DNA of 64,000 nucleotides from G963677085 sp963677085 (GTDB lineage Bacteria; Planctomycetota; Planctomycetia; Pirellulales; Thermoguttaceae): NCBI GenBank assembly GCA_963677085.2, contig CAXXFH010000002.1, positions 310,001 through 374,000 of the forward strand, written 5' to 3'. The notes beneath the pieces were generated by a model that was not told the origin of the DNA, did not search any database, and saw only the letters and a list, made by a program, of their open reading frames with translations. Positions 35,601 through 43,587 of this stretch are shown here, one piece after another. Every line of letters begins with the position of its first letter. Position 1 is the stretch's first letter. The position numbers were made by a program, and so were the translations under genes.

Positions 35601-36233
35601 GAACTCCTCGACGAAGACGGGCGTTTGCAGCAGAGCGTACTTCTTGCGTGCTCGTTCCGAGAGATCCTGGTAGAGGTCTCCCAGAAAGCGAGTGTTGCCA
35701 TCCTCGACATCGAACGACCTCTTCAGATGGCCACTCTCGGCATCGATGTCACGCCAGAAGGCGAGCAGCTTCATCGCCGCATCGCCGCTCGGCCCCACGG
35801 CCCACAGCGGCGTCTTTCCCTCACCGAACAGATCACGACAGGCAGGGGTCTTACCGACCTCGTGGAAGACATGCGCGAAGTATTCCCGGTCGGACTCGTG
35901 GGGGTGCTCACGGAAGTAAAGCTCGTGCGTGTCCTCGGCCAGCTTGCGACGGTCACCTTCCCCAGCAAGCCAGCACTCATCAATCAAATGGTTGTCTTCC
36001 ATGAAGCGAACGAAGACACACGCCAGTACCCACGCCACGGCGACCTGATCGAGATAGTCCTCCCGCCAGACCTCGAACGCCTGGGCCGTGCGGCCACCCT
36101 TCTCGATCTGCGTGTAGGCTTCCCGCAACCCTGCATCGATCTCACTATCCGACGTACTGCGAGCGAGCAGGTCTTCGGACAAGTCCGTGACCAGCTTCTT
36201 CAGGTCGGGCAACAACGTCTTGATGTCTACCAT
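32628..36233 (-). CDS. pglX: PglX, BREX N6-adenine DNA methyltransferase
   Basis: From the ATG at 36233 (4 bases after the pglW stop) the protein has 1201 residues. MIDPTCGSGHFLLGAF is SAM-binding motif I near residue 225, WGVDINPFAVAIARFRL follows, and VVGNPPYITPKD is catalytic motif IV near 370. A long target-recognition C-terminus follows. Length and motifs match PglX, which methylates host DNA to mark self and is needed for BREX function. A GTG 24 bases upstream inside pglW is an alternative start. The C-terminus is Lys- and Arg-rich (KKTRKAGRRKAAKGGRR). Confidence 0.95.
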   Translation of the reverse strand: MVDIKTLLPDLKKLVTDLSEDLLARSTSDSEIDAGLREAYTQIEKGGRTAQAFEVWREDYLDQVAVAWVLACVFVRFMEDNHLIDECWLAGEGDRRKLAEDTHELYFREHPHESDREYFAHVFHEVGKTPACRDLFGEGKTPLWAVGPSGDAAMKLLAFWRDIDAESGHLKRSFDVEDGNTRFLGDLYQDLSERARKKYALLQTPVFVEEFILDRTLDPAIDEFGLDEVRMIDPTCGSGHFLLGAFARLFDLWIKREDNDIVAAEKALNGVWGVDINPFAVAIARFRLIVAAVRACGMKRLKDAPAWEIHLATGDSLLFGSRWTQEGKKRPEQQWLPNDESWAPEIFACEDPKAIEEVLGQQYHAVVGNPPYITPKDPALRNEYRRQYSSAYDKYHLSTPFTERFFELALYGDENGNRPGYVGLIKDNAFMKREFGKKLIESFFEKVDLTHVLDTSGAYIPGHGTPTVILFGRNRKPRDKTVRAVLGIKGKPSTPADPSQGHVWQSILRNIDIADAEDDYTSTAEVPRATFTSHPWSLGGGGAQELKECLESNAKQVLSNSVVSIGFYQDTHADEAFVQPQDFVRRRDLQAGFKLQIRGDEVRDWSSTSTEMILFPYDDQIEQWSRFPTDARWAWFCRLKTLLWSRSTFGGGTYKTTGRPWYDYHQFPKDRARTPLSIAFAFVATHNHFVLDRGGKVFNRSAPIIKLGEDAIEDDHLALLGLLNSSTACFWLKQTFHNKGSTVDQHGARQRTAPFEDFYEFTGTGLQRFPISADKPLALATELDRLAQQYAALLPDKIVERETLTTDVLQNAEADTASLRARMIALQEELDWECYRLYGLLDENLGFHGEELPALELGQRAFEIVMARQMAAGNLQTTWFERHGSKPITEIPSHWPESYRKLIERRIELIESSKEIRLIEKPEYKRRWNTEPWESQQQRALRNWLLDRLESSEYRKGTVDHPELISVAEMADRASGDHDFMQVSAIYRGREDFDVAGLVAELVESESVPLLPALRYKPTGLRKREVWERTWELQRKEDAGEKVSDIKVPPKYASKDFLKTDYWRLRGKLDVPKERWISFPHCETESDPSLVVGWAGWDHLQQATALVAYYDARKREGWDAKRLTPLLAGLDQLLPWIHQWHPEVDPEFGETAGQSYQTMLEADAHELGLTLEEIRAWEPPKKTRKAGRRKAAKGGRRKAEG

Positions 36234-36237
36234 GATT

Positions 36238-39200
36238 TCACTCTGTGTCCGTTTCACCAGGTTCCGCTGTCGCCATCTGTGGAGACCGTCCTCGGTGTAG
36301 GTTGTCGATCCAAGGTTCGGAGACTTTCGCTCGCTGGCCCGGTGAGATTAACGGGATCTCCTCGTGGTCGAGCAGCGGCATATCGCTTTGTTCGTCCGTC
36401 GCCACCAGAACCCACACACCGGGACAGGGGACATCGTGGCCCGTGCGATCCCGCAGTGTCTCCAGAATCGACATCAGATCGTAGCGTGCGATCAGTCCCG
36501 GATGCACCAGAAGCACGTGGTCTTCTCGGTTCAGGAGATCGGCCTCGATCTTTGGAGCGGCCATGCTCACCAGATGCAGCAAGTTCTTCCAGTCTTGGCT
36601 GTGGCAGTCCGAGCCGTCCGCCTGTTGGACGACGCTCCAATCCACGTCGAGTTCCTTGGCCTCCGCTTGCAGGAAGTCGAACAAGAGATCGTCGAACGAT
36701 ACTCGCTGAATCACTCGTCCGCCCGAGCCGAACCGCCTGAGCAGGTTGGCCTCGCAGGCCCGCATACGACTGGGCCGAACCGTCAGCACGAGGAAGCCGC
36801 CTTCTTCGTAGGCGTGCTTGAGCCGCTCCTCAAACTGCCGAGCATCGGCCACGTCGGGCGTTACCTCGATCTGCCGGGTGCTGTGGGCCGTGGACCGTCG
36901 CCGAGGTATCGACGAACCCGACGTGTAAAGGACGGATGGTTCACGCCTGTGGTACGTCGAGGTGTCAGGGTTCCACCGAACATCGAGTCCCACTTTCTGG
37001 AGCAATGCATCGAGGTCCGGGCGATCTGGAAGCGGCTCGGCTTCGGGATATCGACTTTCCACTCGGGCACGGATCTGGTCGATGGTGAAACCGCCTTCCC
37101 CTTCGCCCAGTCCCAGGCCGGTGAGCGCTCCCATACCTAGCCGCAACGCACGCTCGGCAGGCATCCCGACAGGATAGACTTCCTGCTTGGCCGATACGGC
37201 CGCCGTATTGCTCATCGCCGCCGCCAAGTTCAGCAGACGCTCGTTGTTGAGAGGCTGGCAACCCTCGGGTTGCGGTGGCTGGGTCACATCAAACAGTTCT
37301 TGGAACACTCGCAATGGTGGAAGCAGAGGATCATTGTCCGCCAGTTGGTCAGCAGCCCGGCCCAACTTCTCGGAATAGGCGGCCAACTCCTGCGTGCAGG
37401 CGACCACCGTCTTGCCTGCGACACGTCGAAGCTGGTAACGAGGTTCGGTCAAGGATGATTCCGTTTCAACGGCAGCCCGAGCGATGGTCGAGGCCAATCG
37501 CTGCTGCTTGGCCGCATCCAACATGTCGGCCGGTGGCCGCAGCAGAATCAACACCTCGATCAACTCGCCAATCGTCACAACGCCGCCAAGCCGCTGGATC
37601 TGTTCATAGACATCACTGCGAAGGGCGTTGAGGAGCGGATCTTTGGCCCAACGGTTCCTGTCCGCCGCCAACACCTGTCCGACTCGGGCACGAGTGATCG
37701 ACAACGCATCCGCCACCTCGGACTGGCTAGGCCACAGATCGGGCTCTTGACCTTCCGGAGCGCTGTTCCCGAGTAGGGACGAACGGATTCGCCACTCCGA
37801 TTCCTTCTTAGCGCTGCGAGCGCCCAGGACACGCTGCTCCAGCAATTCCAACGGCGGGATACCGATTTCCTCGGTGCCGGTTCCTGTTGTCGTGGTCGTC
37901 GGCTGCGTCGTATCGACACTGGGGAATCGCTCACGCAGCTCCGCCACAAACCCGATGATCTCCTGTCGGGTTTGATTGCCGACGCCTCGCATCATGTGAA
38001 GATCGACAATCGGGATTTGCAGCAGATCACGAACGGTCAGGATGTTGGACCGTTCCAGGGCGTTCCGGGCTCGTGTGCTCAGGCCAAGGGCCGCAATGGG
38101 CGTCTTCAGATCGACCTGCTCCAAGGTGACGCTGAGATCGACCTCTTCACCGCTCGGCGTGCGGACCTTGCGGCTGTCGGCCTCCTTGAAGACCTGTTGC
38201 CACGCCCAACGCATCTCTTCGGCATTGTCGAACCGCCTTGCAGGGTCACGATGCAATGCCGTTAGGAAGAACTCGGACAATCCTTCTCGAACACTCGGAT
38301 CGAACTTCTCGGCGTCGATGACCAACTCATCTTCGGTCATCGCCTCGTCGGACTTGCCCGTGCCCCATTGCGGTAGGCAGCCCAGGCCCATCGACATCTC
38401 GTAGAGCGTCACGCCTGCCGAGTAGCGCTCGGCGGCCAAGTCCCAACGCTGTGGCTTGCGATTACCCAGGAAAGGGTCCAGGTAGCCGGGCGTGCCGACT
38501 CGGATATTGTCCAGCGGGGCACGGGCTAGGGAGAAGTCGAAGAGGATCAGTTGATTTCGTTGCTTCGTCAGCGAGCGAATGCCGATATTGTCGGGCTTGA
38601 TGTCTCGATGGGCGACACCATGGCGTTCCAGTGAACTCAAGGCCGAAAGCAAGTCGTCACCGTATCGGGACAGCAGGTCCAAGCTCGGAACGCCTTCCTT
38701 TCTGAGCAGACCGGTCAGTGTCTCGTCACCGGCTTTCTGAAGAACCAGCACGGTGCGGCCTGCCATTTCGAGTTCTTCATGGATGGCGACGATGAACTCA
38801 CTGTGAATCGAACCGAGTGCCTCGGCTTCGTCGTGCAGGCGTGCATTATCGTCTTCGCTCAGGGCAACCTTCAGGACGAATTGCTCGCCTTCCTTCGTGA
38901 CAAGCAGCGCCTTTGCCGTCGCCCCCTGGCCCATCTCCCGCTCAACGACGTATCCGCCTTCAAGACGGTCGCCACGCTTGGCCTGGAGCGGGTCGGACAC
39001 GAACAACTCGTCCGGTGCCGTCAGTTCATCCTCAACGTCATCCAGCAACGCCAGGAAGTCCTCGACGGAACCGATTCGTGTCAGGACATCCGGGTGCGTA
39101 CACCACTGGATCATCTCTTCGAGCTTCGGGCCGACGCCATCGACCACGGAGGACAGGCTCAGCCCCTTGCTCTCACGCAACGTTTTCGATAGCTCGGAGA

Positions 39201-40497
39201 GACTTCCGGCTGGAGGTCGAGAGGCGAACAAATGATAAGCAATGGCACCCAGCGAGAATACGTCGGAGGCTTCCGTGACCTTGCGTGGATCGGCGATAGC
39301 CTCGGGGGACATGTAGACGAACGACTGGGCCTCCACCAGATCTTCGACGTTCGTGACTTGCGCCGAGGTGGTGCCGTTCTCACGAACACCGACCTGCCAG
39401 TTGAAGACCTGGAACGAGGGCGTCTTCGAGTCGGCGTCGGTCACCAGGATGCTCTGGGGTCCCAACGACCGGTGAATCACTCGTTTGCGGTGGGCGTAAC
39501 GAATGGCGTCGGCGATCTGCCGAAGAATGTCGAGACGCTGCTCCGTCGTAAGCTTGTGGCAATTCGTGGCGAGATAATGGTCGAAGCGAACAGCGTTCGG
39601 GTCGAGGTAGCGGAACAACAACGCCGGTCCCAGTTCATGCTCCTTATAGTCCAAGACTGGGAGGATGTTGGGATGGTTGAGCGATTGGATGATCTGGAAT
39701 TCACGGGCAGCCGCTCGCTTGCGCCGCTTTCGGTCTTCCTCCGAATCAGCTTGGGCCACCGTGTATTGACGAATCCGACAATGGACATCGTCGAACGAGG
39801 CGTGCTTCGCCAACCGGTCTTGGTAGCCAGGACCATCTGCCAGCAGATCGCCGAGAATATAGTCTCCGACTCGGCGAGACTTCTGCGAAGGACGAATGCC
39901 GGCCTGTTCGAGAGCACGAGCCAGGGCTTTGGCAACCTTGTTGTCAATTTGACTGCGATAGTCCGGGCTGATGCCCGGCCCCTCTCGATTCAGAAGGGCT
40001 GCGAGAATGCCTTTCCGCTTCGGTCGTGCGTCATCGCCAGGACGATCCTGGAGCAGCACATGATTCAGGGCAGGGCCGGTCAGGTCGCATTGAATATCAT
40101 CCGCCGACAAGAAGATCACGGCATCGAGCCACGGCACCCGCACCTTCTTGACGGCCTGTTGGGATTTGAGCAGTGAAGAAAGCGCCTTGGCCTTCCGGTT
40201 GGCCAGCAGCGCCGGGTTGTCCTCCGTGATCGTCTTGCCGTCGTGCTTGCGAGTCCACGTTCCTGCATCCCCTGAGACTCGCCCCGGCCAACTCTTGATC
40301 TCGACCAGCCAGAAACCCTGTTTGGTGAGCACCAGCAGGTCTACTTCGTAGATCGCCCCGTCAGAGCTTTGGAACTCGAAGTTGGCCCAGGCCCGATACG
40401 GGTCATGGTTTGGCAAGCCCGTCCGAACGAAGTCGAGGGCTCGCCGCTCCCACTCGTACTGCGAAGGCGTGATGATTTTCCAACGTGGCGATTCCAT
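36238..40497 (-). CDS. pglW: PglW, NERD-domain serine/threonine kinase of BREX type 2
   Basis: The 1419-residue protein opens with a NERD nuclease-related domain (VDLLVLTKQGFWLVEIKSWPG, residues about 15-115). Two kinase-like domains follow. The first (about 205-480) has HRSLGPQSI in place of the catalytic HRDLKxxN loop and looks like a pseudokinase. The second (about 510-790) has GQGATAKALLV, VLKVALSEDD, HRDIKPDNIGI and DFSLA, which looks active, although DFS replaces DFG. A C-terminal region has helix-hairpin-helix-like and further helical parts. PglW is diagnostic for type 2 BREX and gives the locus its Pgl character. Confidence 0.95.
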   Translation of the reverse strand: MESPRWKIITPSQYEWERRALDFVRTGLPNHDPYRAWANFEFQSSDGAIYEVDLLVLTKQGFWLVEIKSWPGRVSGDAGTWTRKHDGKTITEDNPALLANRKAKALSSLLKSQQAVKKVRVPWLDAVIFLSADDIQCDLTGPALNHVLLQDRPGDDARPKRKGILAALLNREGPGISPDYRSQIDNKVAKALARALEQAGIRPSQKSRRVGDYILGDLLADGPGYQDRLAKHASFDDVHCRIRQYTVAQADSEEDRKRRKRAAAREFQIIQSLNHPNILPVLDYKEHELGPALLFRYLDPNAVRFDHYLATNCHKLTTEQRLDILRQIADAIRYAHRKRVIHRSLGPQSILVTDADSKTPSFQVFNWQVGVRENGTTSAQVTNVEDLVEAQSFVYMSPEAIADPRKVTEASDVFSLGAIAYHLFASRPPAGSLSELSKTLRESKGLSLSSVVDGVGPKLEEMIQWCTHPDVLTRIGSVEDFLALLDDVEDELTAPDELFVSDPLQAKRGDRLEGGYVVEREMGQGATAKALLVTKEGEQFVLKVALSEDDNARLHDEAEALGSIHSEFIVAIHEELEMAGRTVLVLQKAGDETLTGLLRKEGVPSLDLLSRYGDDLLSALSSLERHGVAHRDIKPDNIGIRSLTKQRNQLILFDFSLARAPLDNIRVGTPGYLDPFLGNRKPQRWDLAAERYSAGVTLYEMSMGLGCLPQWGTGKSDEAMTEDELVIDAEKFDPSVREGLSEFFLTALHRDPARRFDNAEEMRWAWQQVFKEADSRKVRTPSGEEVDLSVTLEQVDLKTPIAALGLSTRARNALERSNILTVRDLLQIPIVDLHMMRGVGNQTRQEIIGFVAELRERFPSVDTTQPTTTTTGTGTEEIGIPPLELLEQRVLGARSAKKESEWRIRSSLLGNSAPEGQEPDLWPSQSEVADALSITRARVGQVLAADRNRWAKDPLLNALRSDVYEQIQRLGGVVTIGELIEVLILLRPPADMLDAAKQQRLASTIARAAVETESSLTEPRYQLRRVAGKTVVACTQELAAYSEKLGRAADQLADNDPLLPPLRVFQELFDVTQPPQPEGCQPLNNERLLNLAAAMSNTAAVSAKQEVYPVGMPAERALRLGMGALTGLGLGEGEGGFTIDQIRARVESRYPEAEPLPDRPDLDALLQKVGLDVRWNPDTSTYHRREPSVLYTSGSSIPRRRSTAHSTRQIEVTPDVADARQFEERLKHAYEEGGFLVLTVRPSRMRACEANLLRRFGSGGRVIQRVSFDDLLFDFLQAEAKELDVDWSVVQQADGSDCHSQDWKNLLHLVSMAAPKIEADLLNREDHVLLVHPGLIARYDLMSILETLRDRTGHDVPCPGVWVLVATDEQSDMPLLDHEEIPLISPGQRAKVSEPWIDNLHRGRSPQMATAEPGETDTE

Positions 40498-40545
40498 GAT
40501 TCCTTCATTCCTGTGGCGTCCACGCTCGGCTGATCGTCAGCCGTT

Positions 40546-40743
40546 TCACTTCCGCTCATCCGGCCGCTTCACCTGCTTCAGCAAGTCGTCGAGATCCTCC
40601 CGCTTGAAAAGGCGGTAGCCGTTCACCGGATGGCGGTGCGCCACGATTTTCCCGGCGTTCTCCCAGTTGCGGAGAGTGTTCGGTGAAACGCCGAGATACT
40701 CTGCCGCCTCGGAGATGCGGAGGTAGTCCCTCAGTTTGTCCAC
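40546..40743 (-). CDS. MerR-like excisionase-family regulator at head of BREX operon
   Basis: The 65-residue protein starts at a GTG at 40743 (GGAG 8 bases upstream). YLRISEAAEYLGVSPNTLRNWENAGKI and RLFKREDLDDLL form a MerR-type winged helix-turn-helix without an effector domain. It is the first gene before pglW, 48 bases away. A perfect dyad lies just upstream of its start (40763-40780). It probably autoregulates the BREX operon. Confidence 0.8.
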   Translation of the reverse strand: MDKLRDYLRISEAAEYLGVSPNTLRNWENAGKIVAHRHPVNGYRLFKREDLDDLLKQVKRPDERK

Positions 40744-40762
40744 GGGGCGTTCTCCAAAATCC

Positions 40763-40780
40763 TTGGTCAGTCTTGACCAA
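40763..40780. promoter_or_regulatory. Candidate operator TTGGTCA-N4-TGACCAA
   Basis: Arms 40763-40769 and 40774-40780 are perfectly complementary with a 4-base spacer. The site lies 20 bases upstream of the GTG of the MerR-like gene, where a repressor would block the BREX promoter or where an activator of the MerR type would bind. The assignment is from symmetry and position. Confidence 0.45.
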
Positions 40781-41111
40781 CCTTACCAGATCGGAAGGCC
40801 GGTGAACATCACCCCCGGTCGCAGAATTTCGGTTTCCCAAAAAACGGCAACCATATCCACTGAAATAACTTACGAGGAAGGACTTCGGAAGCTAGGCAGG
40901 ATGTGCAGCCATTACCGCCCCTCTACCTCGGCTCTTGCCAATTACCGTTCTGGTCCTAGTTGAAAGACCGTTCGAGTCCGCTGGCCTGCCACAACGCATC
41001 GCACCATGGTTGCAGGAGCCGTGGCGGTCCCAATAACCAGAGCCCCTTGCCATGATTTGGGCGTGTTTGCGGCACGCTTCGCCATGGACTCTGCGTTTCT
41101 GCCGTGTTGTG

Positions 41112-41140
41112 TTGACTGTTTACTGCAAGTATCCTACAAT
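41112..41140 (+). promoter_or_regulatory. Sigma-70 promoter for XRE/ImmA/pAgo operon
   Basis: TTGACT at 41112-41117 and TACAAT at 41135-41140 are separated by exactly 17 bases, one mismatch from consensus in each box. Transcription would begin near 41147, about 30 bases before the XRE start codon. A small dyad, GTCA-N7-TGAC, lies at about 41143-41157 over the start region and could be the XRE operator. Confidence 0.65.
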
Positions 41141-41178
41141 ACGTCACGTTAGATGACAACTACCAGTGAGAATTGAAG

Positions 41179-41505
41179 ATGCGCTTTGGCGAGAAAATAC
41201 GGGAACTGCGCAAAGCCAAGAATCTGAGCCAGCGAGGGCTGGGTGAGGCGGTGCAAGTCTCGTTCACATACATCAGCAAAGTCGAGAACGAGAAGCTGGA
41301 CTTCGGCGACTATCCCTCGGAGGAGTTAATCCGCAAGCTCGCCGACGCCCTCGACACCGACGTGGACGAGCTTTTTCTTTTGGCAAAGAAGATCCCCGAG
41401 CAGATTCGGCAGCGGGTCATGGAGCGGCCAGATGCCTTTCGAAAAATCGCCAATCTCGACGACGAGACCCTGAACAAGCTCCTGGAAGACCTCGAAGACG
41501 GATGA
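41179..41505 (+). CDS. XRE-family transcriptional regulator
   Basis: From the ATG at 41179 the protein has 108 residues. MRFGEKIRELRKAKNLSQRGLGEAVQVSFTYISKVENEKL is a Cro/CI-type helix-turn-helix, and LIRKLADALDTDVDELFLLAKKIP completes the domain. The stop overlaps the ImmA-like gene by ATGA. XRE plus ImmA pairs are classic switch modules of integrative elements (ImmR/ImmA of ICEBs1), in which the protease cleaves the repressor. Here the pair heads a defence operon. Confidence 0.88.
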   Translation: MRFGEKIRELRKAKNLSQRGLGEAVQVSFTYISKVENEKLDFGDYPSEELIRKLADALDTDVDELFLLAKKIPEQIRQRVMERPDAFRKIANLDDETLNKLLEDLEDG

Positions 41506-42245
41506 CCAACCACCGCCTCAAGTACCTGCGCAACGAAGCCATCGAAGACATCACCGCTCAGCGGATTCGTGAATACGAAGCCAAGGTCGGTGTGGCGGTG
41601 AAGTTGCCGGTGCCCATCGAGGAGATCGTGGAGCAGGTATTGGGGCTGGATTTCGACTGGGACGTGATCGAGGAGCAACCCGGCGAAGAGATCCTCGGTG
41701 GCCTGGACGCCGTGAACCGGACGATCCTGCTCAACGAGACGCACAACGACCTCTTCGAGGAGAAACCCGGCCTGCTCCGCAGCACTATTGGTCACGAGGC
41801 GGGGCATTACGACATCGACATTGATCGGGCCAAGCTACTACATCCAACGTTGCCTGGGATGGAAATGTCCCCGCTGATCGCCAAGCGGCAAGCGAGGAAG
41901 TCCGACCGACTGATCGAGGTGCTGTTCACGAAGGCGATGGCCGACAGTCGGGCTTATCGCCTGTATCGCCAACTGACCGATGGTGAAGATGCACCGGAGG
42001 TAAGGAGCGCCGTGGATCGCTACCAGTCGGCACTGCTTATGCCGAAGTGGCTGATCCAAGAAGCTGAGCGGTGTTACGACTTCACGAATTGGCCAGGACT
42101 ATACCGGCTTGCTGAAGAGGCCCAGGTGAACATCTCGAACCTCACCGTGCGGCTGCAGCGGCTTGGGCTGATCTACCTGCGGGATGGGGACAAGACCATT
42201 TACCGGAACAAGGACGAATGGAGTGGGCAGAAGCGATTGTTTTAG
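41502..42245 (+). CDS. ImmA/IrrE-family metallopeptidase
   Basis: The 247-residue protein has STIGHEAGHYDID with the HExxH zinc site near residues 98-102 and an upstream segment (LLNETHNDLFEEKPGLLRS) typical of the ImmA/IrrE family. The C-terminal part looks like a helix-turn-helix (LAEEAQVNISNLTVRLQRLGL). It probably cleaves the partner XRE repressor when triggered and so derepresses the downstream genes. It is 28 bases upstream of the HNH-APAZ gene. Confidence 0.88.
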   Translation: MTNHRLKYLRNEAIEDITAQRIREYEAKVGVAVKLPVPIEEIVEQVLGLDFDWDVIEEQPGEEILGGLDAVNRTILLNETHNDLFEEKPGLLRSTIGHEAGHYDIDIDRAKLLHPTLPGMEMSPLIAKRQARKSDRLIEVLFTKAMADSRAYRLYRQLTDGEDAPEVRSAVDRYQSALLMPKWLIQEAERCYDFTNWPGLYRLAEEAQVNISNLTVRLQRLGLIYLRDGDKTIYRNKDEWSGQKRLF

Positions 42246-42273
42246 CCCATCCATCGTCACGGAGGATACCATC

Positions 42274-43587
42274 ATGAGACGAACAAGTATCCCGCAGAAG
42301 GAAGTCAAGGCCCTCTGTGCTTTGTCGGGCGGCGTCTGTGCCTTTCCGGGCTGCGGACGTTCACTTGTCGAACCCGGCACTGAAGACGACGGCGCAGCCT
42401 TCCTCGGTGAGATTGCCCACATCATCGCTGACAGCAGGCAGGGGCCGAGAGGCAATTCGTCCTTATCGGATGAGGACCGAGACAGGCATCCGAATCTGGT
42501 CCTCTTGTGCGGCGACCATCACAAGATCATCGACTCGCAGGCGACCACGTACAGCGTGTCAGTGCTTCGTCAGATGAAGCTTGACCACGAAGAGCGTGTC
42601 CGAAGTGCCACGCAACCCGAGGCCCCGCCGCCGACTTTGGTAATGCAGCGGGAGAGAATACTCAGTTCATTGCTCCCGGTTACACATCTTCCCGATGCGG
42701 TATTCGAGGCCAAGTGTGGTTACAGCGACCGGCAGGAGGGACTCGTCAAGCAGCATCTCGTCTACCCAGATGACGACACTGAACTCGTCCGCTTCTTGAT
42801 TCGGGAGAAGAAGCTGTACACGTTCCATGACTTGCGACACTCAGATGGCCCCTTTCAGGCGGTAATCGACCACGACTCCGTGGTGAGAACGCCGTCGAAG
42901 AAGTTCTGGGCGACCGGCGAGGGGCACCGCCGTTTCATCACTCTTCTGAACCGTGCGATGTACAAACACACGGCGATGAAAGACGTTCGCTTTGATCCTG
43001 CCCACCGGCGCTACTACTTCCCTGTCCTAGCGAAGGGGAAGGAACGAGAAGTCTCTTATCGACCCCTGAACAAGAGCGTCGAAACACGCAACGTGGCCTG
43101 GGAACCAAAGACGAAGGCAACGGGCAAGCCAAAGGGCTATTGGTGTCATCTGGCGGCTGGCCTGCGCTTCCACCGTATGGCTGACAATCAGTGGTGTCTG
43201 AGTGTTCGTCCGGAGCGGCATCTCACGGTCGATGGTGAGACGCCGCTCCCACCAGAGAAGATTGGTCGACGTGTCACCCGGATGAAGGCCAGCATGTTCA
43301 ACGACAAGTACCTGAGTGAGGTCAACTTCTGGCGCGATGTCCTGTCGGATGGTCAGCCCAGGTTCGTGCTGAACTTCGGCAACCAGAGTTTGGTAATCTC
43401 GACAGACTTCATTTCGTTCGACGTGGATTCGCCTGGAATCCCCGGCGACGAGATGCCATTCAAGAACCAATCCTACGAAGAGGACCTCTTCACGATGGCT
43501 GAACTGAACAGCCTCATGGACGGGCAGCCTTTGGATTGGGAGGAGGAGGACGAAGATGACTACGAGTGTGACGCCGATCCCGTGTAA
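42274..43587 (+). CDS. HNH nuclease-APAZ subunit of a short-pAgo system (SPARHA-like)
   Basis: The ATG at 42274 has GGAGG 8 bases upstream; a longer open frame overlaps the ImmA gene and is rejected. The 437-residue protein has an N-terminal HNH domain (CAFPGCG with Cys22 and Cys27, EIAHIIAD with His49, NLVLLCGDHHKIID with Asn74, Cys79 and His82/83). From about residue 150 to the end it is an APAZ-like region (WCHLAAGLRFHRM, LSVRPERHLTVDGE, LSEVNFWRDVLSDGQPRFVLNFG) with an acidic tail. APAZ domains partner with short Argonautes. The next gene is such an Argonaute, overlapping by 32 bases. The effector presumably cleaves DNA when the guide finds its target. Confidence 0.82.
   Translation: MRRTSIPQKEVKALCALSGGVCAFPGCGRSLVEPGTEDDGAAFLGEIAHIIADSRQGPRGNSSLSDEDRDRHPNLVLLCGDHHKIIDSQATTYSVSVLRQMKLDHEERVRSATQPEAPPPTLVMQRERILSSLLPVTHLPDAVFEAKCGYSDRQEGLVKQHLVYPDDDTELVRFLIREKKLYTFHDLRHSDGPFQAVIDHDSVVRTPSKKFWATGEGHRRFITLLNRAMYKHTAMKDVRFDPAHRRYYFPVLAKGKEREVSYRPLNKSVETRNVAWEPKTKATGKPKGYWCHLAAGLRFHRMADNQWCLSVRPERHLTVDGETPLPPEKIGRRVTRMKASMFNDKYLSEVNFWRDVLSDGQPRFVLNFGNQSLVISTDFISFDVDSPGIPGDEMPFKNQSYEEDLFTMAELNSLMDGQPLDWEEEDEDDYECDADPV

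Larger units (their letters stand above)
40744..41178. promoter_or_regulatory. Divergent control region between BREX and pAgo operons
   Basis: This 435-base gap separates two divergent defence operons. It contains a perfect 7-bp inverted repeat near the BREX end and a good sigma-70 promoter near the XRE/ImmA end, described separately. I see no gene in it. The middle part (about 40800-41080) shows no obvious repeat. Confidence 0.6.

Noticed and set aside
34719..36740. 673-residue plus-strand open frame
   Set aside because: Antisense to pglX and the end of pglW; no recognisable protein features.
18668..40743. DISARM or type 1 BREX instead of type 2
   Set aside because: There is no BrxL, BrxA, BrxB or DrmA/B/C, while PglW, PglY, BrxD and BrxHI are all present, which is type 2.
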